Source of the DNA: an uncultured Opitutia bacterium
GTDB taxonomy: Bacteria > Verrucomicrobiota > Verrucomicrobiia > Opitutales > UBA953
DNA length: 6,815 bases
Assembly: GCA_903853185.1 (NCBI GenBank)
Contig: CAINSX010000106.1
Span: 1-6,815, forward strand
Direction: 5' to 3'
Shown here piece after piece: positions 1 through 6,689 of the stretch. The notes under the pieces are model-generated. The model saw only the letters and a list, made by a program, of their open reading frames with translations. It was not told where the DNA came from and did not search any database. The position numbers and the translations under genes were made by a program. Numbering within the stretch: the first letter of the stretch is position 1; every line of letters begins with the position of its first letter.

Positions 1-1017
1 ATGGGCCGACGGAATCCACTGGTAGCCCTTACGGCCGTTCGGGACGACCACGCCGATACCCGGCCAAGGGAGGTGGAAGCCGTAGGCGCGCTCCTTCGTG
101 ACCGCGATTTCAGCGAAGACCTTCTTGCGGGTCGCGATGGCCGCGGCCGGATCGTGGTCGAAGTCGATGAACCAGTTCGGGTCTTCGAGCATCAGCACGT
201 GATTGTGAGCGAGGTCGGAGACGTGGAGGAGGGACTGGCCTTCGGACTTGATGCGGAAGATCGCGTGGCCGTCCGTATGGCCCGGGGCGGAGATGATCGT
301 GATCGCGCCGTCGAGGATCTGGTCGCCGTCCTTATGGATGACCAGGTTCGGCTGGAGCGTGTCGAACGAGCCGCGGACGTTCTTGATCATGCCCTTGATG
401 TCGTCGGTGCGGTGCGACTTAGAGAAGTCGGGCTCCTTGCCGCGCCAGAAGTCGACTTCCTCCTTGAGGACGTGGACGGCCGCGTTGGGGAAGAGGATCT
501 TACCGCCGCTGGCGAGGCCGCCGATGTGGTCGATGTGCGAGTGGCTGAGCAGGGCGTGGGTGACGTCCTTGAAGTCGATGCCGATGGTCTCCATCGCATC
601 GGCGAGCCAGCCCCAGTTCTGGTTCTTGTGCGGGCCGAAGCCCGCGTCGACGAGGATGACTTCCTTGTCCTTACGCAGGAGCAGGATGTTGACGTAGAGC
701 GTCATGTCGTCCGGGCGTTCGCCGAGGGCCACGAGGGCCTTGGTCATCTCGGCGCGTTCGGCGGGCGGCCACATCTTCTTCGTCACGCCCTGCTTGAAGG
801 TGCCGTAGCCGTCGCTGATGGACCAGGCCTCGAACTTGCCGATCGAGAACTTGTAGACGTAAGGGTTCGAGATCGTCTTCTTGGCGATCGGGTTGCCCGA
901 GGCATCGGTCGCGGCCTGGGCGGCGGCGAGGGAAGCCGGGATGCTGAAGGCGGCCAGGGCGGCGCCGATAGTGCCAAGGAACTGGCGGCGGGAGTTTTCG
1001 GGGAGGGGCTTTTCCAT
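1..1017 (-). CDS. Tat-exported MBL-fold hydrolase, methyl parathion hydrolase-like (C-terminus cut by window edge)
   Basis: Reading down from the ATG at 1017 gives 339 codons with no stop before the window edge. The N-terminus has a twin-arginine motif (SRRQFLG, residues 9-15), a hydrophobic stretch (16-31) and an Ala-rich likely cleavage region (about 31-36), so the protein is probably exported folded. The metallo-beta-lactamase zinc ligands are all present: H159-x-H161-x-D163-H164 in SHSHIDH, H247 in APGHTDGH, D268 in HVSDL and H315 in FHLPWPG. Order, spacing and side motifs (FPNA...DFW near 176-191, FPG/WPG-I-G after the last His, then KGY near 330) recall secreted methyl parathion hydrolase, from memory. 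That family is about 330 residues long, so probably only a few residues are missing. The natural substrate cannot be read from sequence; lactones and organophosphates are known in relatives. An in-frame TGA (1027-1029) lies just upstream, so 1017 is the first ATG. No strong ribosome binding site is seen. Confidence 0.9.
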   Translation of the reverse strand, partial: MEKPLPENSRRQFLGTIGAALAAFSIPASLAAAQAATDASGNPIAKKTISNPYVYKFSIGKFEAWSISDGYGTFKQGVTKKMWPPAERAEMTKALVALGERPDDMTLYVNILLLRKDKEVILVDAGFGPHKNQNWGWLADAMETIGIDFKDVTHALLSHSHIDHIGGLASGGKILFPNAAVHVLKEEVDFWRGKEPDFSKSHRTDDIKGMIKNVRGSFDTLQPNLVIHKDGDQILDGAITIISAPGHTDGHAIFRIKSEGQSLLHVSDLAHNHVLMLEDPNWFIDFDHDPAAAIATRKKVFAEIAVTKERAYGFHLPWPGIGVVVPNGRKGYQWIPSAH

Positions 1018-1067
1018 GGGGTGACTTCATTCAGTCCAATCCGGCGGAAGACGGAAGCCGATTTGCT

Positions 1068-1096
1068 AGGATAAAACCGACGGTCCCTGTTCGCAA
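1068..1096 (-). promoter_or_regulatory. Candidate sigma70-type promoter for the MBL hydrolase
   Basis: On the minus strand TTGCGA (1096-1091) is followed after exactly 17 bases by TATCCT (1073-1068). Each hexamer matches the consensus at 4 of 6 positions, and the spacing is ideal. It lies between a likely terminator and the hydrolase start, which would give a leader of roughly 40 bases. The position fits independent transcription of the hydrolase. Base matches of this quality also arise by chance, and primary sigma preferences in this phylum are less well known. Confidence 0.45.
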
Positions 1097-1135
1097 ACCT
1101 ACCAAACAAGAAGACCGCCCCGGTGGGCGGCCTTC
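1095..1135 (-). terminator. Probable intrinsic terminator downstream of dxr-rseP
   Basis: The stem 1115-1120 (ccgccc) pairs with 1125-1130 (gggcgg) around a 4-base loop. After one A/C mismatch it extends through 1110-1113 pairing with 1132-1135. On the minus strand the stem runs into a T-rich tail (TTGTTTGG, 1109-1102). The tail is on the minus side only, so the terminator acts on transcripts leaving rseP. It sits just before the candidate promoter of the next gene. Confidence 0.6.
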
Positions 1136-1139
1136 GGAA

Positions 1140-1161
1140 GGGTGGGGTTAGGGGGTTGGGG
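1140..1161 (+). other. G-quadruplex motif
   Basis: Four G runs of 3, 4, 5 and 4 bases are separated by loops of 1, 3 and 2 bases (T, TTA, TT), which meets the canonical quadruplex pattern with short loops. The G-rich strand is the plus strand, which is the template strand for transcription coming out of rseP. It overlaps the left arm of the hairpin at 1144-1188, so the two folds would compete. Folding is inferred from the pattern, not shown. Confidence 0.6.
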
Positions 1162-1188
1162 CGAAAGGCATTTTCAACCCTTAACCCC
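1144..1188. repeat. Long stem-loop in the rseP 3' region
   Basis: Bases 1144-1150 (ggggtta) pair with 1182-1188 (taacccc), and 1153-1158 (gggttg) pair with 1175-1180 (caaccc). That makes 13 Watson-Crick pairs with a possible G/T pair between the blocks and a 16-base loop. It has no T tail on either strand, so it is not a typical terminator by itself. It may protect the rseP transcript 3' end or assist termination. Confidence 0.55.
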
Positions 1189-1195
1189 TGTATCG

Positions 1196-1251
1196 GGTAG
1201 GGGCGACCATCCTTGGTCGCCCGCGGTCGAGCAGGGATGCTCGACCCTACC
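1196..1251. repeat. REP/BIME-like 56-bp double palindrome
   Basis: The whole element is an imperfect inverted repeat centred on ccgcgg (1221-1226); 23 of 28 pairs are Watson-Crick. Each half also folds by itself: hairpin A is 1201-1209 with 1214-1222 (loop tcct) and hairpin B is 1225-1233 with 1238-1246 (loop ggga). Flanking ggtag (1196-1200) pairs with ctacc (1247-1251), so a cloverleaf-like form is possible. This layout, two head-to-head palindromic units just past a gene's stop, is the usual form of bacterial REP pairs. No transposase (RAYT) gene is in the window. Whether copies occur elsewhere in the genome is unknown. Confidence 0.65.
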
Positions 1252-1260
1252 AGGCCTCGC

Positions 1261-3105
1261 TCACTTCTTCGTGGGGCCGAAGTCCTGCTGCTTATAGACG
1301 TGGCGTTCTAGGAGCTGCTGCTTGAGCTGCCGCTCGCTATCGCCCGAGCATCGACGGACGTCGTGCAGGATGATGTAGGCCATCAGCGAGAGCAGGAGGC
1401 CCATGAAAGTATACTGGAGGATGATGACCGCCTTGTTGTTCAGCAGGCCCTTGGTGAAGCGCTGTATGGTGGCGATGAGCATGTGGCCACCGTCGAGGAC
1501 CGGGATCGGCATCAGGTTGAGGACGGCGAGGTTCAGGTTGATCAGCACCGTGAACCAGAGCACGCGGCGGATGTCCTCGGAGAGATTGTAGTAGGTTTTC
1601 GTGATCGAGATCACCGAAGCCAGCTGCTTCACCTGGATGTCGGAGCCGCGATCAAAGAGGCGGCCCAGCGTGGTGAAGGTCGACTTCACGATGCCCGAGC
1701 AAGTCTCCCACGGGTTACGGTAGGCCATCTCGGGCTTAGTCACGAAGAACGTGCCGATCTGCGCATGTTCGACGGGCTTGCCGCGGCGCACCTGGGCATT
1801 GCGAAGCGGGAGGTTGCCGGCATCGCCGTTGGCGCGTTTCCAATAGACCGTGAGGTCACGCTGGGCGCCGGCACCGGCTTTCTCTAGGTCTTCAAGGGAG
1901 TGGACCGAGACGATCTGCGTGCGCCCGTCGACCTTGTCGATGATCGTACCGATCTTGAGCGTCTCGGCCAAGGTCGGGTCCTCAGGTGATATGCCGAGCA
2001 CCATCAGCTGGTCGCGGACGGCGGCGGGGTCGTTGGTCAGCAGGTCGCGGGTGGCGGCCAGGACGATGAGCTGGTGGCGGTTCTTCTCTTCGCCGTAGGC
2101 GATGATGCTGACGGGATTGACGGTCGTGTTCACCTGCGGGGTGATGACGACCTTGAGGCTGATGCCGCCTTCGCGTTCGACGAGGAGGGTGCGCGGCTTG
2201 GCGCCGCCCTTGCGGAGTAGCTCGCGGAATTCGACGGTGTTGTTGAGTGGCTGACCGTCGATCGAGAGCACCCGGTCGCCGGCCTTCAGGCCGGCCTTCT
2301 CGGCTGGCGAGTTGGGCGCGGGCGTGCCGATGATGACTTCGGTGCGGGGCTGCAGGCCGGCCATGCGGACCTTGTCGCCGGATTTCGAATTGAGCTCGAT
2401 GCGCGCCGGTTGCACGACGAACTCGATTTCCTTGCCGTCGCGCTCGACCTTGAAGGTCGCGGTCGGATTACCCTGGGAGTCCTTACGGTTACCGAGCATC
2501 ACCGCCTCGGTGATCTGGTTGAAGTTCGTGACCGCGTTGTCGTCGACGGAGAGGACCTTATCGCCGGAGCGCAGGCCGGCCTTGTAGGCCGGCCCTGGGA
2601 CGGTGTTGCCGAGGCCGAGCTCAGCGAGGTGTCCGGAGCTGGTGACGAGCTGTTCGGGGACGTAGCCGATGACGGTGCTGGAGGTGCCTTCGGCGACCGG
2701 CATGCCGGTGAACCAGAGGATGAAAGCCAGCGCGAACGCGAAGATGACGTTGAAGACCGCGCCCATGACCGAGACGATCATCTTGTCGGCGTAGGAGATC
2801 TTCGGGAGTTTTTCGGTTTCTTCGCTGCTGGCGCCTTCGATGCCTTCCATCTCGGCGAGCTGGGGCAGGGCGACGTAGCCGCCGAGCGGGATGATCGAGA
2901 CGCGGTAGTCGACGCCGTCCTTGCCGGTCCAGCCGAAGAGGCGCGGGCCGAAGCCGATCGAGAAGCGCTCGATCTTCAGGCCGCGCTTGCGGGCGGCGAG
3001 GAAGTGGCCGAGCTCGTGGACGAAGATCGAGCCGCCGAAGAAGATGGCGACGAGGGCGATGCCCTTGAAGGAGCTGAGCAGGTCGCCGAAAGAAAGATTA
3101 TCCAT
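1261..3105 (-). CDS. rseP: RseP-type site-2 intramembrane zinc metalloprotease
   Basis: This 614-residue inner-membrane protease cuts transmembrane segments; in known relatives it cleaves anti-sigma factors (RseA in E. coli) or signal-peptide remnants. Zinc site HELGH is at 30-34 within the first membrane segment (about 16-34). A PLGGYV loop follows at 73-78, a second membrane segment at about 109-134, a third at about 515-532 ending in NLMPIPVLDGG (530-540, D538 the third zinc ligand), and a fourth at about 560-580. Two clear PDZ domains lie at about 155-237 and 249-325, each with a KAGL-(R/K)-(S/A)-GD signature. Residues about 340-460 form an extra region with a weak third PDZ-like stretch. 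E. coli RseP is about 450 residues, so this one is some 160 longer. It starts 25 bp after dxr, probably in the same operon, a common pairing in bacteria. The leader before the ATG is CT-rich and has no Shine-Dalgarno sequence. Confidence 0.96.
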   Translation of the reverse strand: MDNLSFGDLLSSFKGIALVAIFFGGSIFVHELGHFLAARKRGLKIERFSIGFGPRLFGWTGKDGVDYRVSIIPLGGYVALPQLAEMEGIEGASSEETEKLPKISYADKMIVSVMGAVFNVIFAFALAFILWFTGMPVAEGTSSTVIGYVPEQLVTSSGHLAELGLGNTVPGPAYKAGLRSGDKVLSVDDNAVTNFNQITEAVMLGNRKDSQGNPTATFKVERDGKEIEFVVQPARIELNSKSGDKVRMAGLQPRTEVIIGTPAPNSPAEKAGLKAGDRVLSIDGQPLNNTVEFRELLRKGGAKPRTLLVEREGGISLKVVITPQVNTTVNPVSIIAYGEEKNRHQLIVLAATRDLLTNDPAAVRDQLMVLGISPEDPTLAETLKIGTIIDKVDGRTQIVSVHSLEDLEKAGAGAQRDLTVYWKRANGDAGNLPLRNAQVRRGKPVEHAQIGTFFVTKPEMAYRNPWETCSGIVKSTFTTLGRLFDRGSDIQVKQLASVISITKTYYNLSEDIRRVLWFTVLINLNLAVLNLMPIPVLDGGHMLIATIQRFTKGLLNNKAVIILQYTFMGLLLSLMAYIILHDVRRCSGDSERQLKQQLLERHVYKQQDFGPTKK

Positions 3106-3130
3106 GGAAGAAAGAGGGAAGGGGGTTATC

Positions 3131-4300
3131 TCAACGGGCGAGGCCTAGGGCGAGCCTGGACGCGGCGACGCGGGTTTCGGCGTCGGCGGCCAGCACTTCG
3201 TCCAAATGGCCCGGTTCGCGGGCGGAAACAGCGGCCAGGGTGCGTCCGACAAGTTCGGCGATGCCGGTGAAGGGGAGCTTGCCGGCCACGAATTCGGCCA
3301 CGGCGACCTCATTGGCCGCGTTGAAGATGGCCGGGGCGGTGCCGCCAGTGGTGGCGGCGGAGCGGGCCAGGCCCAGGCAAGGGTAGCGGGCCGGGTCGGG
3401 CGGGGTCATGCCCAGCGTCAGGGCTTGGGCGAGGTCGAGGCGCGGGGCGGGGCAGGGCAGGCGTTCCGGGAAGAGGAGGCAGTCCTGGATCGGATAGGCC
3501 ATCGAGGGCGGCGAGAGCAACGCCTGCAGGCTGCCGTCGGTCAGCGTCACCAACGAATGGATGATAGACTGCGGGTGCACCACGACGTCGATGCGGTCGG
3601 CGGGGACATCGAAGAGCCAGCGCGCTTCGATGACCTCGAGTCCTTTGTTCGCCATCGTCGCGGAATCGATCGTGACCTTCGGGCCCATGCTCCAATTGGG
3701 ATGCTTGAGCGCCTGGGCGAGCGTGACGTCCTTGAGGTCGCCGATCGGCGTATCGCGAAAAGCGCCGCCCGAGGCCGTAAGGACGAGGCGGTCGATGTCG
3801 CCTTTCGGCTTGTCGCGGAGCAGCTGGTGGATCGCGTTGTGCTCGCTGTCGACCGGAAGCAAGCGCGCGCCGGAGGCCCGGGCGGCTGCGGTGACGAACT
3901 TGCCGGCGAGGACGAGGAGCTCCTTGCTCGCGAGGGCGACGTCCTTCTTCGCCTTGAGCGCGGCGAGCGTCGGCGCGAGGCCGGCGGTGCCGACAACGGC
4001 GGAGACGACCATCGAGATTTCAGGGAGGCAGGCGACTTCGGTCAGGCCAGCGGTGCCTTCGAGGATGCGGGTGCCGGCGGGGAAGGCGCCGGAAGCACGG
4101 GCTTCGGCGGCGGCGGCGGGGTCGGCCAGGGCGATGACACCGACGCCGAACTCCTTGGCGGGGCCGACGAGTTCGCGCCAGCGAGAATGGGCGGCGAGGC
4201 CGGCAACGCGTAGACGGGACGGATGGGCCCGGACGACATTGAGGGTGGTCGTGCCGATGGAGCCGGTGGCTCCGAGGATGGCGATGGCCCGGGACTGCAT
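3131..4300 (-). CDS. dxr: 1-deoxy-D-xylulose 5-phosphate reductoisomerase
   Basis: Dxr converts 1-deoxy-D-xylulose 5-phosphate to 2-C-methyl-D-erythritol 4-phosphate with NADPH and a divalent metal, the first committed step of the cytosolic MEP pathway. From the ATG at 4300 it has 389 residues, normal for the family. The NADPH-binding GATGSIG is at 10-16, ASKELL at about 124-129, and the metal-binding DSEHNAI at 151-157 (D151, E153). LTASGGAF follows at 174-181, the HPNWSMGPKVTIDSATMANKG block at about 199-220 (flap W202), metal ligand E222, and HPQSIIHSLV at about 242-251. A GTG start at 4315 would add five residues; ATG is preferred because it places the Rossmann motif at the usual distance from the N-terminus. 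A GGAG sequence lies 14 bases before this ATG, too far to be a good binding site. dxr leads rseP and diverges from queF. Confidence 0.96.
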   Translation of the reverse strand: MQSRAIAILGATGSIGTTTLNVVRAHPSRLRVAGLAAHSRWRELVGPAKEFGVGVIALADPAAAAEARASGAFPAGTRILEGTAGLTEVACLPEISMVVSAVVGTAGLAPTLAALKAKKDVALASKELLVLAGKFVTAAARASGARLLPVDSEHNAIHQLLRDKPKGDIDRLVLTASGGAFRDTPIGDLKDVTLAQALKHPNWSMGPKVTIDSATMANKGLEVIEARWLFDVPADRIDVVVHPQSIIHSLVTLTDGSLQALLSPPSMAYPIQDCLLFPERLPCPAPRLDLAQALTLGMTPPDPARYPCLGLARSAATTGGTAPAIFNAANEVAVAEFVAGKLPFTGIAELVGRTLAAVSAREPGHLDEVLAADAETRVAASRLALGLAR

Positions 4301-4419
4301 GCGCGCGTGGGTCACTCCGAGGCAACCGCGGCGGCGGAATGAGGCAAGCAGTTTGGGGCAGATAGGGCCTTTCGCCGTTCAACGCTTGTCTCTTTCGTCG
4401 GGATGGGTTGCCTGTCCGC
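4301..4419. promoter_or_regulatory. Divergent intergenic region between dxr and queF
   Basis: Both transcription units begin from this stretch of about 119 bp, so promoters for dxr-rseP (leftward) and queF-xerC-ispE (rightward) are expected here. I found no pair of hexamers with good spacing on either strand; the nearest candidates (TTGAAC before TATCTG on the minus strand) are only 12 bases apart. No preQ1 riboswitch core was recognised ahead of queF. Confidence 0.4.
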
Positions 4420-4833
4420 ATGGCCACTCAGCCTCAGGACCTCACCGGACTCTCCCACCTCGGGAATACCCAGAACAAGCCCCAGCAGACGCTGGAGACC
4501 TTCCCGAACCGCAATGCGGGCCGGAACTACACCGTCGAGCTCTCGACCGAGGAGTTCACCTGCCTGTGTCCAGCGACCGGCCAGCCCGACTTCGCCAAGA
4601 TCACGATTCGCTACGTGCCGGGTCCGCGCATCGTGGAATCGAAGTCCCTCAAGCTTTACTACTGGAGCTACCGCCAGCAGGGGATGTTCCATGAGCACCT
4701 GACGAACAAGATCCTCGACGACCTCGTCGCGGCCATCGACCCGATCTGGTGCGAAGTCACCGGCGCCTTCGGCGTCCGTGGCGGCATCGGTATCACGGTG
4801 CGCGCCGTCCACGGCAAGCAGCCGCAGCCGTGA
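4420..4833 (+). CDS. queF: NADPH-dependent 7-cyano-7-deazaguanine (preQ0) reductase, short QueF type
   Basis: QueF reduces the nitrile of preQ0 to the amine preQ1, which is later inserted into tRNA as the queuosine precursor; it is cytosolic. From the ATG at 4420 it has 137 residues and is the single-domain form, as in Bacillus, rather than the long E. coli form. The catalytic Cys lies in FTCLCPATGQPDF (C50), with the conserved Asp at D57. The substrate and cofactor motif ESKSLKLYYWSYR is at 73-85, and the substrate Glu in FHEH is E92. The C-terminal RGGI motif is at about 120-123. A TTG at 4408 would add four residues; ATG is preferred because it is the stronger codon and no binding site supports the TTG. 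Other queuosine genes are not in the window. Its stop overlaps the xerC start. Confidence 0.95.
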   Translation: MATQPQDLTGLSHLGNTQNKPQQTLETFPNRNAGRNYTVELSTEEFTCLCPATGQPDFAKITIRYVPGPRIVESKSLKLYYWSYRQQGMFHEHLTNKILDDLVAAIDPIWCEVTGAFGVRGGIGITVRAVHGKQPQP

Positions 4834-5771
4834 AGCGTCGCCCCGTCCAGCAAGACGACGGGGAGCCGACGGATTGGCCGGGGTCGGCCTTGGTGTCCGA
4901 TTATCTCACGCGGCAGCTGGCCGGCCGTCGGCTCGCCGCGCTTTCGTGCCTGACCTACGGGCGCTCGCTCAAGGGCTTCGCGCTGTGGATGAAGTCCAAC
5001 GGTGGCTGGGATGGTGATTGGTCGAAGCTGACCGCGCGCCATCTCCGCGACTTCGTCATCGAGCGGCAGGGCACACATAACCGCCGTTCGGTGCACAATC
5101 AGGTCTCGGCGCTGCGCGCCTTCCTCGCCGACCTCCGCGAGCGCGGCGGCATCACCACCACGCCGGCGGCCGGCCTCGTGCTGCCGAAGCTCCCGAAGTC
5201 CTTGCCGAAGTTTCTCACCGAAGCGCAGACGGATTCGCTCATGGACGCTGCGGAGGATTCCGAAAAAGATGATCCGCAGGAAACCGCGCGCGATATGGCG
5301 ATCCTCGAATTGCTTTACGGCGGCGGCCTGCGTGTGTCCGAACTCTGCGGCATCAACGGCGGCGATCTCGACCTCGGTAGTGGCCTCGTAAAATTGATGG
5401 GCAAAGGCTCAAAGGAACGGGTCGTGCCCGTCGGCGACAGTGCCGTGAAGGCCGTGAAGGATTACCTCGCCTTGCGCGGCGTACCCGTCCGCGGAGCGCC
5501 GTTGTTGCTCGCCGCCCGCGGCGCGCGCCTGAATCCGCGTGCCGTCCAGCTCATGCTGAAGCGCAAGCTCGCGCTCGCCGGCCTGCCCGCCGACCTCACC
5601 CCGCACAAGCTGCGTCATGCGTGCGCGACGCATCTGCTCTCCAACGGAGCGGACCTCCGCCTCGTGCAGGAGCAGCTCGGCCACGCCTCGCTTTCGACCA
5701 CGCAGATTTACACGCACCTCAGCGTGGCCAAGCTGCGCGAGGTGCATCGCAAGTCGCACCCGCGGGCCTGA
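4830..5771 (+). CDS. xerC: Tyrosine recombinase XerC
   Basis: Xer recombinases resolve chromosome dimers at dif during division. From GTG 4830 the protein has 313 residues, close to the family's 300. The N-terminal core-binding domain is at about 20-125 and the catalytic domain at about 130-310. The catalytic set is complete: R168 in GGGLRVSEL, K192 in GKGSKER, H259 and R262 in PHKLRH, H285 in LGHASLSTTQIY, and nucleophile Y294. The ending YTHL...LREVHRKSHPRA resembles XerC more than XerD, but a member that acts alone, or XerD, cannot be excluded. The start GTG shares the GTGA tetranucleotide with the queF stop, which suggests translational coupling. The frame is open upstream to an ATG at 4749, but those 27 codons lie inside queF and encode an Arg-rich string unlike the family. 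No Shine-Dalgarno sequence is seen. There is no adjacent integron or phage context, supporting a housekeeping role. Confidence 0.92.
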   Translation: MKRRPVQQDDGEPTDWPGSALVSDYLTRQLAGRRLAALSCLTYGRSLKGFALWMKSNGGWDGDWSKLTARHLRDFVIERQGTHNRRSVHNQVSALRAFLADLRERGGITTTPAAGLVLPKLPKSLPKFLTEAQTDSLMDAAEDSEKDDPQETARDMAILELLYGGGLRVSELCGINGGDLDLGSGLVKLMGKGSKERVVPVGDSAVKAVKDYLALRGVPVRGAPLLLAARGARLNPRAVQLMLKRKLALAGLPADLTPHKLRHACATHLLSNGADLRLVQEQLGHASLSTTQIYTHLSVAKLREVHRKSHPRA

Positions 5772-5819
5772 GCCGCTGATTCGCCTCGCCTCGGCCGACG
5801 CGCCGAATCATCGTGTCGC

Positions 5820-6689
5820 GTGCTCGTTTCAGCCGCCCATGCGAAGCTCAACCTCACGTTGGCCATCACCGGTCGGCGGGCGGACGGATTCCATGAGCTC
5901 GTCAGCCTCGTGGTCCCCATCGCGTTGGCGGACACGTTGACGCTCGAGCCTGGCCGTCCGCTCGGGCTGACGTGTGACGACGCTTCGTTGCCGGTCGATG
6001 GCACGAACCTCGTACTCAAGGCCGCCGCCGCGTACGTGAAGCGTCGGCCGTCCGCCATCGTCGGACATTTCCATCTTATTAAAAAGGTGCCGCATGGCGC
6101 CGGGCTGGGCGGCGGTAGTTCAGATGCCGCGGCCGCGTTGCGGCTGCTGGACGAAGCCTCTGGCGACCCGCTCGGACTGGAAGACCTCGAGGCGCTCGCC
6201 GCCGAGGTTGGTTCTGATTGCGCGTTCTTCGTGCGCGGCCAAGCCGCGATCATGCGGGGCAGGGGAGAGCGCTTGGAAATCTTGCCGGCCGCGGCACGTG
6301 CTGCTTTGGCCGGTCGTAAGGTCGTGCTCATGAAACCTCCCTTCGGGATTCCGACGCCCGAGGCTTACGGACTTCTGGCCAAGGCTGGAAACTATCGTCC
6401 AGCAGCCCAGGCCGAGGACGAGCTTGCCGCTTGGGTAGCCCGGCCGGCGGCTGATCCCTCGGTTTTGGGTAACGACCTGGCCGCTCCCGTCTTTGCCAAG
6501 TATCTCGCCTTGCCCGTCGGGTTGGCTGCTTTCCGTCTTAACGCCGGGCTGAACGGCCAGATGACGGGCAGCGGGAGCGCCTGTTTCGGCTTCGTCTCGG
6601 ACGGTTTCGACCACGCCCGCTTGCGGGAAGAGGTCCGGCAGGCCTGGGGGCAGGGCGCCTGGGTGGAAGAGACCGTTATTTCGGGTTAG
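5820..6689 (+). CDS. ispE: 4-diphosphocytidyl-2-C-methyl-D-erythritol kinase
   Basis: IspE phosphorylates the 2-hydroxyl of CDP-methylerythritol using ATP, the fourth step of the MEP pathway, in the cytosol. The 289-residue length is typical (E. coli 283). GHMP kinase motifs are in order: AKLNL with K9 and TGRRADGFHEL (17-27), the ATP-binding glycine loop in VPHGAGLGGGSSDAA (90-104), the catalytic Asp in GSDCAFF (D133), and the third motif MTGSGSACFG (248-257). Start is GTG 5820, which puts AKLNL close to the N-terminus as in homologues; no ATG is available nearby. It follows xerC by 48 bp with no visible terminator, so it is probably cotranscribed. dxr, another enzyme of the same pathway, lies about 1.5 kb away on the opposite strand. 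Confidence 0.95.
   Translation: MLVSAAHAKLNLTLAITGRRADGFHELVSLVVPIALADTLTLEPGRPLGLTCDDASLPVDGTNLVLKAAAAYVKRRPSAIVGHFHLIKKVPHGAGLGGGSSDAAAALRLLDEASGDPLGLEDLEALAAEVGSDCAFFVRGQAAIMRGRGERLEILPAAARAALAGRKVVLMKPPFGIPTPEAYGLLAKAGNYRPAAQAEDELAAWVARPAADPSVLGNDLAAPVFAKYLALPVGLAAFRLNAGLNGQMTGSGSACFGFVSDGFDHARLREEVRQAWGQGAWVEETVISG

Noticed and set aside
1..1074. Open frame of 357 codons on the plus strand opposite the hydrolase
   Set aside because: It is the antisense of a gene with a full Tat signal and MBL ligand set; its translation is rich in Val, Asp, Arg and Glu with no motif, as expected opposite a high-GC gene.
2287..2583. Identical 12-base words (caggccggcctt) at 2287-2298 and 2572-2583
   Set aside because: They encode the same KAGL segment of the two PDZ domains, so the repeat reflects domain homology and not a DNA element.
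2410..4213. Long plus-strand open frames (2410-3270 and 3206-4213) opposite rseP and dxr
   Set aside because: Both are antisense to well supported genes, have low-complexity Glu/Ala/Arg/Gly translations, and one crosses from rseP into dxr.
4316..4419. Possible preQ1 riboswitch ahead of queF
   Set aside because: PreQ1 aptamers often precede queuosine genes, but no matching stem with the A-rich tail and C-rich loop could be drawn here.
3561..4694. Plus-strand open frame of 377 codons running from inside dxr through the divergent region into queF
   Set aside because: It overlaps two recognised genes in other frames and shows no domain; Ser/Arg/Ala-rich composition marks it as a shadow.
4312..4812. 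Minus-strand open frame of 166 codons opposite queF
   Set aside because: Antisense to queF, whose catalytic motifs are intact; no recognisable motif in the antisense product.
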